Assembly (NCBI RefSeq): GCF_023614235.1
Contig: NZ_CP094264.1
Location: 1,240,001 to 1,304,000, forward strand
From: Streptomyces sp. MRC013
GTDB taxonomy: Bacteria > Actinomycetota > Actinomycetes > Streptomycetales > Streptomycetaceae
Direction of reading: 5' to 3'
DNA: 64,000 nucleotides
The notes below the pieces were generated by a model that had not been told where the DNA came from, did not search any database, and saw only the letters and a list, made by a program, of their open reading frames with translations. The position numbers and the translations under genes are program-made. This document shows, piece by piece, positions 1-9,061 of this stretch; positions within the stretch are counted from its first letter, which is position 1; the number at the start of each line of letters is the position of its first letter.

Positions 1-488
1 GCCGGGTCGAGCCTGAGGTCGAGGAGCCGGGTGATCTCGGCGGCGCCGGGCAGCGGGGTCGGCGCGTCCGCCGGGCCGAAGCAGTGCTCGTAGGGCGGGA
101 TCGCGGGCGGCTTGGCGCTGGTGCGCACGTCGTCGGGGAGGGCGTCGAGGTCGCCGTAGGTGGCGAGGAGGCGGATGCGTTCGGTCTCGGTGCCGTCCTG
201 CGCGTACTGGAAGAGGGAGGCCTGGCCGGTCGAGAGCGTGCGCCCGGTGCGGACGGTCTCGGTGCGGATCACGGCGGGGCCGGGGAGCGAGGGCGCCAGG
301 TAGTGGGCCGACACCGAGAAGGGGTGCGGGTGCGGCAGGGCGTCGCCGAGGGCCCGGCCCAGCAGGGCGAGCAGGTAGCCGCCGTTGACGACGCCGAATA
401 TCGTCCAGTCGGCGGAGAGGTCCGCGGCGTAGACACCCGGCGTGCGCCGGGTCACCGCGGTGTCGCGGTCGAACTGGGTGCTGTCCAT
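1..488 (-). CDS. Thioesterase family protein (partial, runs off the left edge)
   Basis: The reading frame starts at the ATG ending at 488 (MDSTQFDRDT) and is open to the left edge, so the C-terminal part is missing. The visible 162 residues contain a hot-dog-type stretch (WTIFGVVNGGYLLALLGRAL, then HPFSVSAHYLAPSLPG) as in TesB-like acyl-CoA thioesterases of actinobacteria. Such enzymes hydrolyse acyl-CoA to free acid and CoA in the cytosol. The substrate cannot be told from this fragment. It lies 23 nt downstream of the TRIC-channel gene on the same strand, so the two are probably co-transcribed. Confidence 0.7.
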   Translation of the reverse strand, partial: MDSTQFDRDTAVTRRTPGVYAADLSADWTIFGVVNGGYLLALLGRALGDALPHPHPFSVSAHYLAPSLPGPAVIRTETVRTGRTLSTGQASLFQYAQDGTETERIRLLATYGDLDALPDDVRTSAKPPAIPPYEHCFGPADAPTPLPGAAEITRLLDLRLDP

Positions 489-511
489 GGCCGGAACGGT
501 ACAACAACGCA

Positions 512-1192
512 TTACTGAGCGGTAGCTTTGCGGTCGGGCCCCTCGGTCGCCGAAGAGCGCCGGTTCCAGGCGCGCGGCGCCCGCCAGCGGTAGCGCAGCG
601 CGAGCAGGCGCAGGGCGAACGCGGCGAGCGCGGCGACGGTGCTGGTGAGGGGGGTGAGCACCTCGAAGCGGATGAACAGCACGACCAGGGCCGAGCCGGC
701 GATGGCCGGGACGGCGTACAGGTCCCGGTCCCAGCGCAGCAGGGAGGGGGCCTCGTTCGCCAGGACGTCCCGCAGGAGGCCGCCGCCGACGGCGGTCGCC
801 ACCCCGAGGACGGCCGACTGCGTCAGGCCGAGCCCGTACTCGTACGCCTTGGTCGTGCCGGTCACGCAGAACAGCCCCAGCCCGGCGGCGTCGAAGGCGT
901 TCACCGCCGTCTGGGTGCGCTCGACGACGGGGTGCAGGAAGAAGACCAGCGCCGTGGCGACCAGCGGCATGAGGAAGTAGCCGAGGTCGGTGAAGGCGGC
1001 GGGGGGCACCGCTCCGATGACCAGGTCGCGGAAGAGCCCCCCGCCCAGTGCGGTGACCTCGGCGAGGACGGCCATGCCGACCACGTCGAAGTTCCTGCGC
1101 ACGGCGAGGAGGGCGCCGGAGATGGCGAAGACGAAGATCCCCGCCAGTTCGAGGGAGTGGAGGACGGAGGGCGTGAACAGGTCCGGGAGCAC
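512..1192 (-). CDS. TRIC-type (UPF0126/YadS) cation channel family membrane protein
   Basis: A 226-residue protein with about seven hydrophobic segments. It carries the duplicated motif of this family: ALGGGLFRDLVIG in the first half and AVGGGLLRDVLANE in the second, each followed by membrane segments. Prokaryotic TRIC proteins are homotrimeric channels for monovalent cations. The frame continues far upstream, but homology begins at the GTG at 1192 (VLPDLFTPSVLHSLELAG), so that start was chosen. The C-terminus is basic and cytosolic-like. The thioesterase gene follows after 23 nt. The family is certain, the ion is not. Confidence 0.85.
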   Translation of the reverse strand: MLPDLFTPSVLHSLELAGIFVFAISGALLAVRRNFDVVGMAVLAEVTALGGGLFRDLVIGAVPPAAFTDLGYFLMPLVATALVFFLHPVVERTQTAVNAFDAAGLGLFCVTGTTKAYEYGLGLTQSAVLGVATAVGGGLLRDVLANEAPSLLRWDRDLYAVPAIAGSALVVLFIRFEVLTPLTSTVAALAAFALRLLALRYRWRAPRAWNRRSSATEGPDRKATAQ

Positions 1193-1235
1193 CGCACCGT
1201 TGTACCGCGCGCGGCGCCCGGTGCGGTAGGACGGC

Positions 1236-1298
1236 CGGGGCGGCCCCGCCCGGCCCGCGGCGGAGAGGTCCGCCCGCGGCCCGGCCGGGGCCGCCCCG
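1236..1298 (-). terminator. Large G+C hairpin after the oligopeptide transporter operon
   Basis: A 13-bp perfect outer stem (1236-1248 with 1286-1298) encloses further imperfect pairing. It lies between the end of the last transporter gene (1324) and the start of the TRIC gene (1192). It has no T-run, as is usual for Streptomyces terminators. Function is inferred from position and stem strength. Confidence 0.5.
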
Positions 1299-1323
1299 TC
1301 GGGCGGGCCCCGGCCGGTGCCCG

Positions 1324-2406
1324 CTACGCGCTCCCGGCGGCCTCCGGCCCGGGTCGCGCCGGGGACGCGGCCGTGCCGACCACCGCCTCCACGCCCGTGG
1401 GCCGGGTCAGGGGCAGCTCGCCGGACTCGATCTCGGCCGCGAAGTGGCACGCCACCCTGTGCCCGCCGCCCAGGTCCGTCAGCACCGGCCGCTCCTCGCC
1501 GCATCGGGGCTGCGCCCAGGGGCAGCGGGTGTGGAAGCGGCAGCCGGTCGGCGGGTTGGCCGGGGAGGGGAGGTCGCCGTGGAGGAGGATGCGCTCGCGG
1601 CGGTCCTCCACCTCCGGGTCCGGCACCGGGACGGCCGACATCAGGGCCCTGGTGTACGGGTGCTTCGGCGCCGCGTACAGCGCGTCGCTCGGCGCCTCCT
1701 CCACCAGGGAGCCCAGGTACATGACGCCGATGACGTCCGAGATGTGCCGGACGACGGCCAGGTCGTGGGCGATCACCAGGTAGGTGAGGCCCAGCTGCTC
1801 CTGGAGCTCCTCCAGCAGGTTGACGACCTGCGCCTGGATCGACACGTCCAGGGCCGACACGGGCTCGTCGCAGATGATGACGTCGGGCTCCAGCACGAGC
1901 GCCCTGGCGATGCCGATGCGCTGGCGCTGGCCCCCGGAGAACTCGTGCGGGTACCGCGACAGGGCGTTCGCCGGGAGGCCGACCCGCTGCAGGATCGCCT
2001 TGATCCTCTCGCGGCGCTCCTCCTGGTTCGCGCCGATGGAGTGCGCGATCATGCCCTCGGAGAGGATCGACTCGATGTTCTGGCGCGGGTTCAGGCTGCC
2101 CAGCGGGTCCTGGAAGACCATCTGCAGGCGGCGCCGGAACCTCCGCATCTCCTCCTCGGACAGCTTCGCCAGGTCGGTGCCGTCGAAGACGACCTCGCCG
2201 TCCGTGACGTCGACCAGCCGCAGCACGGCCCGGCCCAGCGTCGTCTTGCCGCAACCCGACTCGCCGACCAGGCCGTACGTCTGGCCGGCCTCGACCTTCA
2301 GCGAGACGCCGTCGACGGCGTAGACGTGGCCGACGGTGCGGTCGAAGAGGAGACCCCTCCTGACGGGGAAGTGGACCTTCACACCGTTCAGTTCGAGCAG
2401 GCTCAT
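1324..2406 (-). CDS. Oligopeptide/dipeptide ABC transporter ATPase (OppF/DppF type)
   Basis: A 360-residue cytosolic ATPase that energises a peptide importer. Walker A is GESGCGKT (48-55), the signature is FSGGQRQR (from 157) and Walker B is VIICDE (176-181). The end has the cysteine-containing oligopeptide/dipeptide extension (TGCRFHTRCPWAQPRC) typical of OppD/OppF proteins. The start at 2406 has a GAGGAGG ribosome binding site and overlaps the stop of the preceding ATPase gene by 4 nt (ATGA), which implies translational coupling. It is the last gene of the binding protein-permease-permease-ATPase-ATPase operon. Confidence 0.92.
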   Translation of the reverse strand: MSLLELNGVKVHFPVRRGLLFDRTVGHVYAVDGVSLKVEAGQTYGLVGESGCGKTTLGRAVLRLVDVTDGEVVFDGTDLAKLSEEEMRRFRRRLQMVFQDPLGSLNPRQNIESILSEGMIAHSIGANQEERRERIKAILQRVGLPANALSRYPHEFSGGQRQRIGIARALVLEPDVIICDEPVSALDVSIQAQVVNLLEELQEQLGLTYLVIAHDLAVVRHISDVIGVMYLGSLVEEAPSDALYAAPKHPYTRALMSAVPVPDPEVEDRRERILLHGDLPSPANPPTGCRFHTRCPWAQPRCGEERPVLTDLGGGHRVACHFAAEIESGELPLTRPTGVEAVVGTAASPARPGPEAAGSA

Positions 2407-3403
2407 GCCGGTACCTCCTCGGCCGGTGCGTCGGGCAGCACGGGGTTGACGCAGCGCACGTGGTGGCCCTCGGTGCGCGGCTGGGTCAGCTGGGGCGTGC
2501 CGGTGAGGCACTCCAGGGTGTAGAAGTCGCAGCGCGGCGCGAACGCGCAGCCGTCCGCCCAGGCGATCTTGTCGTTGATGGAGCCGCGGATCGGGTTGAG
2601 CGGCTCACCGCGCGGGGCGTCCAGGCGCGGGATGGAGCCGAGGAGGCCGTGCGCGTACGGGTGGGTGGGGTGGGCGAACAGCTCCCTGCGGCCGGCCGTC
2701 TCCACCGCCTTCCCCGCGTACAGCACGTTCACCTGGTCGCAGAGGCCCGCCACCACGCCGAGGTCGTGGGTGATCATCAGCAGGGCGGTGCCCTCCTGGT
2801 CCACCAGTTCCTTCAGCAGCTCCAGGATCTGCGCCTGGATCGTCACGTCCAGCGCCGTCGTGGGCTCGTCGGCGATCAGCAGGCGCGGGGCGCAGGCCAC
2901 CGCCATGGCGATGAGGGCGCGCTGGCGCATGCCGCCGGAGAGCTGGTGCGGGTACTCCCTGAGGCGGCGGGGCGGGTCGGGGATGCCGACGCGGTCGAGC
3001 AGGTGCGCGGCCTCCTTCCGCGCCGCCTCGCCCTTCAGGCCCCGGTGCCGCTGGAGGATCTCGGTGACCTGGAGGCCGATCGGGATGACCGGGTTCAGCG
3101 AGGACAGCGGGTCCTGGAAGATCATCGCGAGCTTGCTGCCGCGCATGTCGCGGAGCCGCTTCGGGCTCAGCCGCAGCAGGTCCTCGCCGTCGAAGACGGC
3201 CCGCCCGCCGATCGTGACGCCCTTGCCCGGGAGCAGGCCCATCAGGGCGAGGGAGGTCACGGACTTGCCGCAGCCGGACTCGCCGACCAGGCCGACGACC
3301 TGGCCCTGGTCGACGGTGAAGGAGACCCCGTCGACCGCGGTGGAGGGGTGCGGCCGCGTCCGCCGAAGGTGACGGTGAGTTCGTCAACAGTGAGCAGTGG
3401 CAT
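2403..3403 (-). CDS. Oligopeptide/dipeptide ABC transporter ATPase (OppD/DppD type), frameshifted near the N-terminus
   Basis: The ATG at 3403 opens a normal N-terminus (MPLLTVDELTVTFGGRGR), but Walker A (GESGCGKS), the signature (LSGGMRQR) and Walker B (LLIADE) are one frame away. One extra G in the G4 run at 3345-3348 (plus strand) restores a 333-residue protein of normal length through TPSTAVDGVSF. In the sequence as given, the downstream frame has no good start before the GTG at 3260, which lies behind Walker A, so the product would be dead. The rest is intact, including the Cys-rich OppD tail (CAFAPRCDFYTLEC). It partners the ATPase at 1324. A consensus error is the likeliest cause. Confidence 0.8.
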
Positions 3404-3409
3404 GGCAGT

Positions 3410-4363
3410 TCAGCCTCGCAGCTTCGGGTCGAGGGCTTCGCGCATGGCCTCGCCGAGCAGGGTGAAGCCGAGGGCGGTGATGATGATGCCGACCGCCGGG
3501 TAGACGGCCATCATCGGCGCGTTGTCGAAGAACCGCTGCGCCTGGGCGAGCATGACGCCCCACTCGGGCACGGCCGGGTCGGGGTTGCCCAGGCCCAGGT
3601 AGGACAGGGCGGCGGCCTCGATGATCGCGGTGGCGAGGCTCAGGGTCGCCTGGACGATCACGGGGCTGACCGAGTTCGGCAGGATCTGGGTCAGCACGAT
3701 CCGCTTGCGCCGCACGCCCAGCGCCTTGGCGGCGAGCACGTAGTCGGAGCCGCCCTGCGCCAGCATCGAACCGCGCAGCAGGCGCGCGAAGACCGGGATC
3801 TGGACGACGCCGACGGCGATCATCACGGTCGTCAGGGACTGGCCCATGACGGCCGCGATGGAGACGGCCAGCAGCAGCGAGGGCAGCGACAGCATGATGT
3901 CGATGACGCGCATGACGAAGGTGTCGACGCGCTGTCCCGGCTTGCCGCCGAGGGTGGCGGCGGCCCCGGACAGCATGCCGATCAGCGCGCCGACGAGCAG
4001 GCCGATCAGCATGGAGACGACACCGACGAGGAGGGTCTGCCGGGCGCCGACGAGGAGCCGCGAGAACATGTCGCGGCCGAGGTGGTCGAGGCCGAACAGG
4101 TTGCCGTCGCGCATGCCGACGAACCGGCCCTGGTTGGGGAAGACCTCGCCGCGCCAGGTCTGCGCGGTCGGGGAGTACGGGGCGAGCCAGGGGCCGACGA
4201 CGGCGACGACGACGAAGGCGCCGATGACGCCGACGCCGATGAGCGCCATCTTGCTGCCCTTGAGGCGGCGGAACGCCTCGCGCCACAGGCTGCCGCCCGA
4301 GGTGCTGTCCGTGCTCTGGGTGAGTTCCGCGAGGCGGTCGATCTTGTCGGTCTTGGTGGACAC
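3410..4363 (-). CDS. Peptide ABC transporter permease (DppC/OppC type)
   Basis: A 317-residue inner-membrane permease. It has a cytosolic N-terminus with a membrane segment after LKGSKMALIGVGV (the OppC-type N-terminal domain), then a six-helix BPD_transp_1 core. The ATPase-contacting EAA-like loop reads EAAALSYLGLGNPDP. The GTG start at 4363 is 1 nt past the stop of the preceding permease gene. It forms the translocation channel with the permease at 4365. Confidence 0.9.
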   Translation of the reverse strand: MSTKTDKIDRLAELTQSTDSTSGGSLWREAFRRLKGSKMALIGVGVIGAFVVVAVVGPWLAPYSPTAQTWRGEVFPNQGRFVGMRDGNLFGLDHLGRDMFSRLLVGARQTLLVGVVSMLIGLLVGALIGMLSGAAATLGGKPGQRVDTFVMRVIDIMLSLPSLLLAVSIAAVMGQSLTTVMIAVGVVQIPVFARLLRGSMLAQGGSDYVLAAKALGVRRKRIVLTQILPNSVSPVIVQATLSLATAIIEAAALSYLGLGNPDPAVPEWGVMLAQAQRFFDNAPMMAVYPAVGIIITALGFTLLGEAMREALDPKLRG

Positions 4364-4364
4364 G

Positions 4365-5369
4365 TCAGTTCACCCGCACTCTCGGGTCGATGAGGCTGTA
4401 CGCGAGGTCCACCAGCAGGTTGATGACGACGTACACCATCGTGATGAACATGATGAAGCCGACGAGCACCGGGTAGTCGCGGGCGTCGATGGCGAGGCGG
4501 ATGAAGTTGCCGATGCCGTTGAAGGAGAAGACCGACTCGGTGAGGACCGCGCCGGACAGCAGGGAGCCGGTCAGCAGGCCGATGGCCGTGACGACGGGCA
4601 GCAGCGCGTTGCGCAGCACGTGCCGGACGCGGACGACGCCCTTCTCCAGGCCCTTGGACTCGGCGGTGCGGACGTAGTCCTCGCCGAGGACCTCCAGGAC
4701 GCTGGCGCGGGTCATCCGGACGATGACGGCGAGCGGGATGGAGGCGAGCGTCAGCGCCGGCAGGACCAGGTGCCACAGGGCGTCGGCCGAGGCGTCGAGC
4801 TCGCCGGTGAGCAGGCCGTCGAGGACGGCGAAGCCGGTGACCTCGGTCGCCTCGATGCCCGTGGTCATCCGCCCGAAGCTGGGGAACAGGCCGAGCTGCA
4901 CGGCGAGGATCCCCTTGAGGATCATGCCGAGGAAGAACACCGGTACGCAGATCCCGAAGAGCGAGCCGGAGACCGAGGCCACGTCGAGCCAGCCGCCGCG
5001 GCGCCGGGCCGCGAGGTAGCCGAGGGGGATGCCGACCACGACCGCGATGAGCATCGCGGTGAGGCTGAGCTCCACGGTGGCCGGGAACCGCAGGACGAAC
5101 TCGTCCCACACCGGCTGGCGGGTCCGGGTCGAGGTGCCCAGGTCCAGGTGGGCGATGCGCTCCAGGAAGCGCCAGTACTGGACCCAGACCGGCTGGTCGA
5201 GGCCGAGGGCCCGGTTGATGCGCGCCACATCGGCCGGCGTGGCCCGCTCGCCCAGGATCGCTGAGGCGGGTCCGCCGGGCAGCCGGTTCAGCCACAGGAA
5301 GAGCAGAACCGACAGGCCGAGCAGGGTGGGTATCAGCTGTAGCAGTCTTCGTACGACGAGTCGCAGCAC
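4365..5369 (-). CDS. Peptide ABC transporter permease (DppB/OppB type)
   Basis: A 334-residue permease with the classical DppB beginning (VLRLVVRRLLQLIPTLLG), a long extracytoplasmic loop (ILGERATPADVARINRALG) and the core ending in the NFIRLAIDARDYPVL region. The frame is open further upstream, but the GTG at 5369 matches the family start and has an AAAGGGG site before it. It lies downstream of the binding-protein gene and is separated from it by a strong hairpin (5401-5450). Confidence 0.9.
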   Translation of the reverse strand: MLRLVVRRLLQLIPTLLGLSVLLFLWLNRLPGGPASAILGERATPADVARINRALGLDQPVWVQYWRFLERIAHLDLGTSTRTRQPVWDEFVLRFPATVELSLTAMLIAVVVGIPLGYLAARRRGGWLDVASVSGSLFGICVPVFFLGMILKGILAVQLGLFPSFGRMTTGIEATEVTGFAVLDGLLTGELDASADALWHLVLPALTLASIPLAVIVRMTRASVLEVLGEDYVRTAESKGLEKGVVRVRHVLRNALLPVVTAIGLLTGSLLSGAVLTESVFSFNGIGNFIRLAIDARDYPVLVGFIMFITMVYVVINLLVDLAYSLIDPRVRVN

Positions 5370-5400
5370 CCCGCGTGCCCCTTTCTTGCGTGTGCGTGAG

Positions 5401-5450
5401 ATGCGGGTCCGCCCGGCCACCCTTCTGGTGTGACCGGGCGGACCCCGCAT
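5401..5450 (-). promoter_or_regulatory. Intercistronic hairpin between binding-protein and permease genes
   Basis: An inverted repeat with arms 5401-5416 and 5434-5450 (one bulged base) has an inner CCACC/GGTG pairing around a CTTCT loop. It sits just after the stop of the solute-binding protein gene. In importer operons such hairpins often stabilise the upstream message or terminate part of the transcripts, so that more binding protein than permease is made. That role is inferred from position. Confidence 0.6.
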
Positions 5451-5460
5451 GGGACGGCGA

Positions 5461-7143
5461 TTACTTGGGGGATTCCTTGAAGGAGACCTCGGCGAAGTTC
5501 TCCTGCGTCAGCGGGGAGACCTTCGGCGGGTTGACGTTCTTGCCGAACGCGATGGCGGGCGGCGACGAGGAGACCGGGAGACCGGGCAGGTACTCCATGA
5601 TCTTCTCGTTGGCGGCCTTGTACGCCTCGACGCGCTTGACCGGGTCGGTCATCTTCGAGGCACCGGTCACGGCGCCGAAGACGGCGGGGTCCTTGAAGCC
5701 CCACTGCTTGTCGTACTCGGAGAACCAGGTGCCGATGAAGTTGTAGCCGTCGTTGAAGTCACCGGTCCAGCCCAGCATGTGCAGGGCGCAGGCGCCGGCC
5801 TCGGTGGCGTCCAGGTAGTCCGGGGCCCACTTCATCGGCTTCGGGGTGACGGTGATGCCGGCCTTCTCCAGGTCGGACTTCATCTGCTCGAAGATGTCCT
5901 GCGGGGCCGGCATGTAGGGCCGGGTGACCTCGGTCGGGTAGCAGAACTCGACCTTCAGCTTGGGCTCGCCCGCCGCGGCCAGCAGTTGCTTGGCCTTGTT
6001 CGTGTCGTGCGGGTACGTCTTCACCTCGTCCGACCAGCCGGCGACCGTGTCGGGCATGAACTGCGTCGCGACCTTGCCGCCCTCGGGCAGCTGCGTCTTG
6101 ACGATGTTCTCGCGGTCGACGGCGTGCGCGATGGCCTGGCGGACCTGGGGCTTCTTCAGCGCCGGGTTCTTCTCCTGGGAGAAGCCCACGTAGAAGAGGT
6201 TGAAGACGTCGCGGGTCGGGACCTCGAAGCCCTCGGCCTTCAGGGTCTTCACGTCCGCGGGCGACACCAGGTCGTAGCCGTCGATGTCGCCGGCCTGGAG
6301 GGCCTGGCGACGGCCCTCCTCCGTGTCGATCGTGCGGAAGACCAGGTTCTTCACCTTGGCCTTCTCACCCCAGTAGCCGTCGAATCGTTCGAGGGTGACT
6401 TCCTTGTTGCCCTTGTTCCAGCCGGTGATCCGGTACGGGCCGGTGCCGACGACGGTGCCGGGCTCCTGGCTGTACTTGGGGTACGTGATGGCGTCGCCGG
6501 AACCGCCGGCGGCCTGCTTCTCGTACTCCTTGATCGCCTTCGGCGAGTGGATCGCCAGCGCCTGGAGGGAGAAGCCGCCCGGCAGGTTGGCGGAGGGCTC
6601 GTGAACCTCGATGACGGCCGTGTTCGGGTCCTTCGCGGTGCAGGACTTGTAGTTGGCCTTGGGGGTCTCCTTGTCCTCGTTCTTCGCGAAGCCGCCCATG
6701 ATGGTCTGCCAGTAGTAGGAGACCGCGCTGGACTGGTAGGTGCCCGTCCAGTTGAACCAGTGGTCGTAGTTGGCGCAGACCGCGTCCGCGTTGAAGGCCT
6801 CGCCGTCGTGGAACTTCACCCCCTTGCGGAGGTTGAACGTCCACACCTTGCCGGACGGGTCGCTGGACCACTTTTCGGCCAGGCCGCCGACGAGCTTGCT
6901 GCCGCCGGGCTCGTGCTCCAACAGCGCCTCGAATGCCTGGCGCGTGACGCGAAACGTTTCGCCGTCGCTGGCGAGGGCAGGGTCGAGGGAGCTCGGGTCA
7001 CCGGCGCCGGCGAACACGAACGTGTCCTTGCCGCCGCCCTTGCCGCTGTCCTTGCCTCGTTCGCTGGCGCAGCCCGTCGCGATCATTCCGACGGCGAGCG
7101 CCGCGGTGACCACCCGGACCGCACGGGACTTGGATATTCGCAT
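5461..7143 (-). CDS. Peptide ABC transporter substrate-binding lipoprotein (SBP family 5)
   Basis: A 560-residue lipoprotein. It has a basic N-terminus, a hydrophobic stretch and a lipobox IATGC with the lipidated Cys at position 25. The mature part is a family-5 extracellular binding protein (DPSSLDPALASDGETFRVTR near its start, GTGPYRITGWNKGNKEV in the middle). It captures oligopeptides or related solutes outside the membrane and delivers them to the permeases encoded next. The ATG at 7143 has an AGGGG site upstream and gives a proper signal peptide. The ligand cannot be predicted. Confidence 0.9.
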   Translation of the reverse strand: MRISKSRAVRVVTAALAVGMIATGCASERGKDSGKGGGKDTFVFAGAGDPSSLDPALASDGETFRVTRQAFEALLEHEPGGSKLVGGLAEKWSSDPSGKVWTFNLRKGVKFHDGEAFNADAVCANYDHWFNWTGTYQSSAVSYYWQTIMGGFAKNEDKETPKANYKSCTAKDPNTAVIEVHEPSANLPGGFSLQALAIHSPKAIKEYEKQAAGGSGDAITYPKYSQEPGTVVGTGPYRITGWNKGNKEVTLERFDGYWGEKAKVKNLVFRTIDTEEGRRQALQAGDIDGYDLVSPADVKTLKAEGFEVPTRDVFNLFYVGFSQEKNPALKKPQVRQAIAHAVDRENIVKTQLPEGGKVATQFMPDTVAGWSDEVKTYPHDTNKAKQLLAAAGEPKLKVEFCYPTEVTRPYMPAPQDIFEQMKSDLEKAGITVTPKPMKWAPDYLDATEAGACALHMLGWTGDFNDGYNFIGTWFSEYDKQWGFKDPAVFGAVTGASKMTDPVKRVEAYKAANEKIMEYLPGLPVSSSPPAIAFGKNVNPPKVSPLTQENFAEVSFKESPK

Positions 7144-7283
7144 GGGCCACCCCTGGTTCGGCCTAATGGGCGAGGTCTTGACCGGCCGAACACTACCTAC
7201 GGGTGGCATCTCGGAGAACAGTCCGGATAGCGGCGATATCTAGTCGAGACCCGGACAGTCGCCAAACCGCCCCCATCTCGGAC

Positions 7284-7307
7284 AAGCCCCCCGCCCCGGG
7301 GGGGCTT
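7284..7307 (-). terminator. Intrinsic-type terminator after the SseB-family gene
   Basis: A 9-bp perfect stem (7284-7292 with 7299-7307) ends in AAG/CTT and has a short loop. It lies 24 nt past the stop of the minus-strand gene at 7331 and upstream of the binding-protein gene, so it separates the two units. Confidence 0.7.
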
Positions 7308-7330
7308 CGAGGCACCCTCCGGACGGGGGG

Positions 7331-8068
7331 TCAGCCCTGCTGGGGGTAGCCGTAGGAGGCGGTTCCGCGCTGGGGCGGGGCGAGGTGGGCCTCGCGGTCG
7401 TAGAAGGGGCGGGCGTGGGCGCGCAGCCACATCGCGACCGGGTCGTGCCCGTCGGACATGGCGACCGTCGACACGGGCAGCCCGTCCGGGACGGCCGCGA
7501 CGGACTGCCGCATCATCGCGCGGACCGCTTCGACGGACGCGTGGTCCGTCCCGTAGAGGTCGAGGCCGATGGCGAGGTACGGCGTGCCGAGGGACGGCTG
7601 CACCCAGACCCGGCGCAGGGAGCGCACGGCGGGGGTGCGGTGGGCGTTCTGGGTGAGCAGGGCGTAGAACTGCGGCAGCTCGACGGCGGGCTCGGAGAGC
7701 CGGAGCGGGCCGGCGGGCATGCGGTCCAGCCCGGTGGCGATCCGCCGCAGATCGGCCCAGGGGACGCCGACACCGCCGCCGGGGGCGTGCGGGTTGAGCC
7801 AGAGACCCCACCGGTCGGGGTAGAGGGCGCGGGCCACGTCGCGGACGGCGACCACCTCGTGGGCGCGGTTCCAGCCGGAGAGGGCCAGTTCCTGGGCGGA
7901 GGTGACGCACGGGGCGTAGCCGAGGCCGTCGACCTCCATCTTCCCGTACTGGGCGTCGGGGGAGCCGGCCCGGCCGTGCCAGAGCAGCATCCACACCCGG
8001 CCCTCGGCGAGGGCGTGGAGCAGCGCCTCGTACGCGTCGTAGCGCCCGGGTGCGACCTGCCGCAGCAT
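7331..8068 (-). CDS. SseB-family protein
   Basis: A 245-residue protein whose middle and C-terminal part fit the enhanced-serine-sensitivity SseB family (ALYPDRWGLWLNPHAPGGGV, then the ASVEAVRAMMRQS region). The function is unknown; the E. coli member affects serine sensitivity. The ATG at 8068 is the start of the intact frame. A better start may be the GTG at 8148 (GAGGGG site before it, VSASGTAAGGG), which would join this frame if the T4 run at 8079-8082 were T5, giving 272 residues. It is a paralogue-like neighbour of the gene at 8202 and lies close to the glycine/serine genes. Confidence 0.8.
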   Translation of the reverse strand: MLRQVAPGRYDAYEALLHALAEGRVWMLLWHGRAGSPDAQYGKMEVDGLGYAPCVTSAQELALSGWNRAHEVVAVRDVARALYPDRWGLWLNPHAPGGGVGVPWADLRRIATGLDRMPAGPLRLSEPAVELPQFYALLTQNAHRTPAVRSLRRVWVQPSLGTPYLAIGLDLYGTDHASVEAVRAMMRQSVAAVPDGLPVSTVAMSDGHDPVAMWLRAHARPFYDREAHLAPPQRGTASYGYPQQG

Positions 8069-8201
8069 GTGCTCGACCTTTTCCGGAGGTCCCGGCTCCG
8101 CTCGGCCGGGGAGGCCCCGCCGCCCGCCGCCGTGCCTGACGCGCTCACCCGATCCCGCCCCTCGTTCGCAGACTTCCGCTCCAGCTTAAGGGGACGCCCG
8201 G

Positions 8202-8981
8202 TCAGGGGAGGGGTTCGCGGCGGTAGAAGGGGCGCACCTTTTGGAGCATCCAGTCGCCGACGGGGTCGTCGGCGACGTCGAGGAGGACCAGGTTGACCGG
8301 CCACGGCACGGGAGCGGCGCCCAGGGCGCGGCCGAGGGCGTCCAGGGGGGCGGCGCGGTCGGAACCCTCCGGGGAGAGGAGCTGGACGCCGACGAAGAGG
8401 GCGGGCGGGTCCCCCTCGACGCTGGCGAGGGCGCGCCGGGCGGTGAGCACCGCCCCGGTCGCCTCGAACTCGGCCCTCGCGGCGGAGAGGAAGTCGACGG
8501 GGTCGTCCTGCCAGTCGGGTTCGAACAGCCGGACGCGCGCACCGGAGGCGGCCCCCTCCAGCGGGCTCCGGCCGGCGCGGCACAGCTCGGCGACGGCGGG
8601 CGGCGGGAGGGGCGCGCCGACGGTGCCGCCCGGGTTGAGGGCGAGACCGAGCTGCGGCGGCAGCCCGCGGGCGAACTCGACGGCGGGGGCGACGGCGTAC
8701 GCCATGTGGCCGCCGGCGCAGGCGCGGAACTGGCCCTCGGAGGTGAACACCGGCACGTACGGCAGGCCGTCCAGCTCCAGCGTGGGCAGGTCGAGGCCGG
8801 GAGCTCCGGGACCGGCGCCGTCGGGGGAGCCGCCCTCGGGCAGGGGCACCCAGACCCGGCTGCGGCCGAGGACCTCGACGATGCGGGCACCGGCGGCGCC
8901 CTGGCCGAGGGAGGCGGAGAGGACCTCCTCCAGCTCGTTGGACGGCCATGCGGCGTCGACTGCGGCGGGTGCGGTGTCCAC
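8202..8981 (-). CDS. SseB-family protein (enhanced serine sensitivity type)
   Basis: A 259-residue soluble protein starting at the GTG at 8981 (AGGGA site before it). It has two regions typical of SseB proteins: a first part with VWVPLPEGG and GLPYVPVFTSEGQFRAC, and a second with ALFVGVQLLSPEG to the end RPFYRREPLP. The partner gene at 7331 ends with a similar ARPFYDREA motif, so the two are related and probably co-transcribed. The biochemical role is unknown. Its place beside a glycine-riboswitch operon is suggestive but does not prove a role in amino-acid stress. Confidence 0.82.
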   Translation of the reverse strand: MDTAPAAVDAAWPSNELEEVLSASLGQGAAGARIVEVLGRSRVWVPLPEGGSPDGAGPGAPGLDLPTLELDGLPYVPVFTSEGQFRACAGGHMAYAVAPAVEFARGLPPQLGLALNPGGTVGAPLPPPAVAELCRAGRSPLEGAASGARVRLFEPDWQDDPVDFLSAARAEFEATGAVLTARRALASVEGDPPALFVGVQLLSPEGSDRAAPLDALGRALGAAPVPWPVNLVLLDVADDPVGDWMLQKVRPFYRREPLP

Positions 8982-9061
8982 GGTGTCCCTGCGTCCTTCC
9001 CCGGTCTTCCGGTACCTGCCGCAGCACCCTAGCGGGCGGGGGCCGGGCCGCCCCCGGCGGA

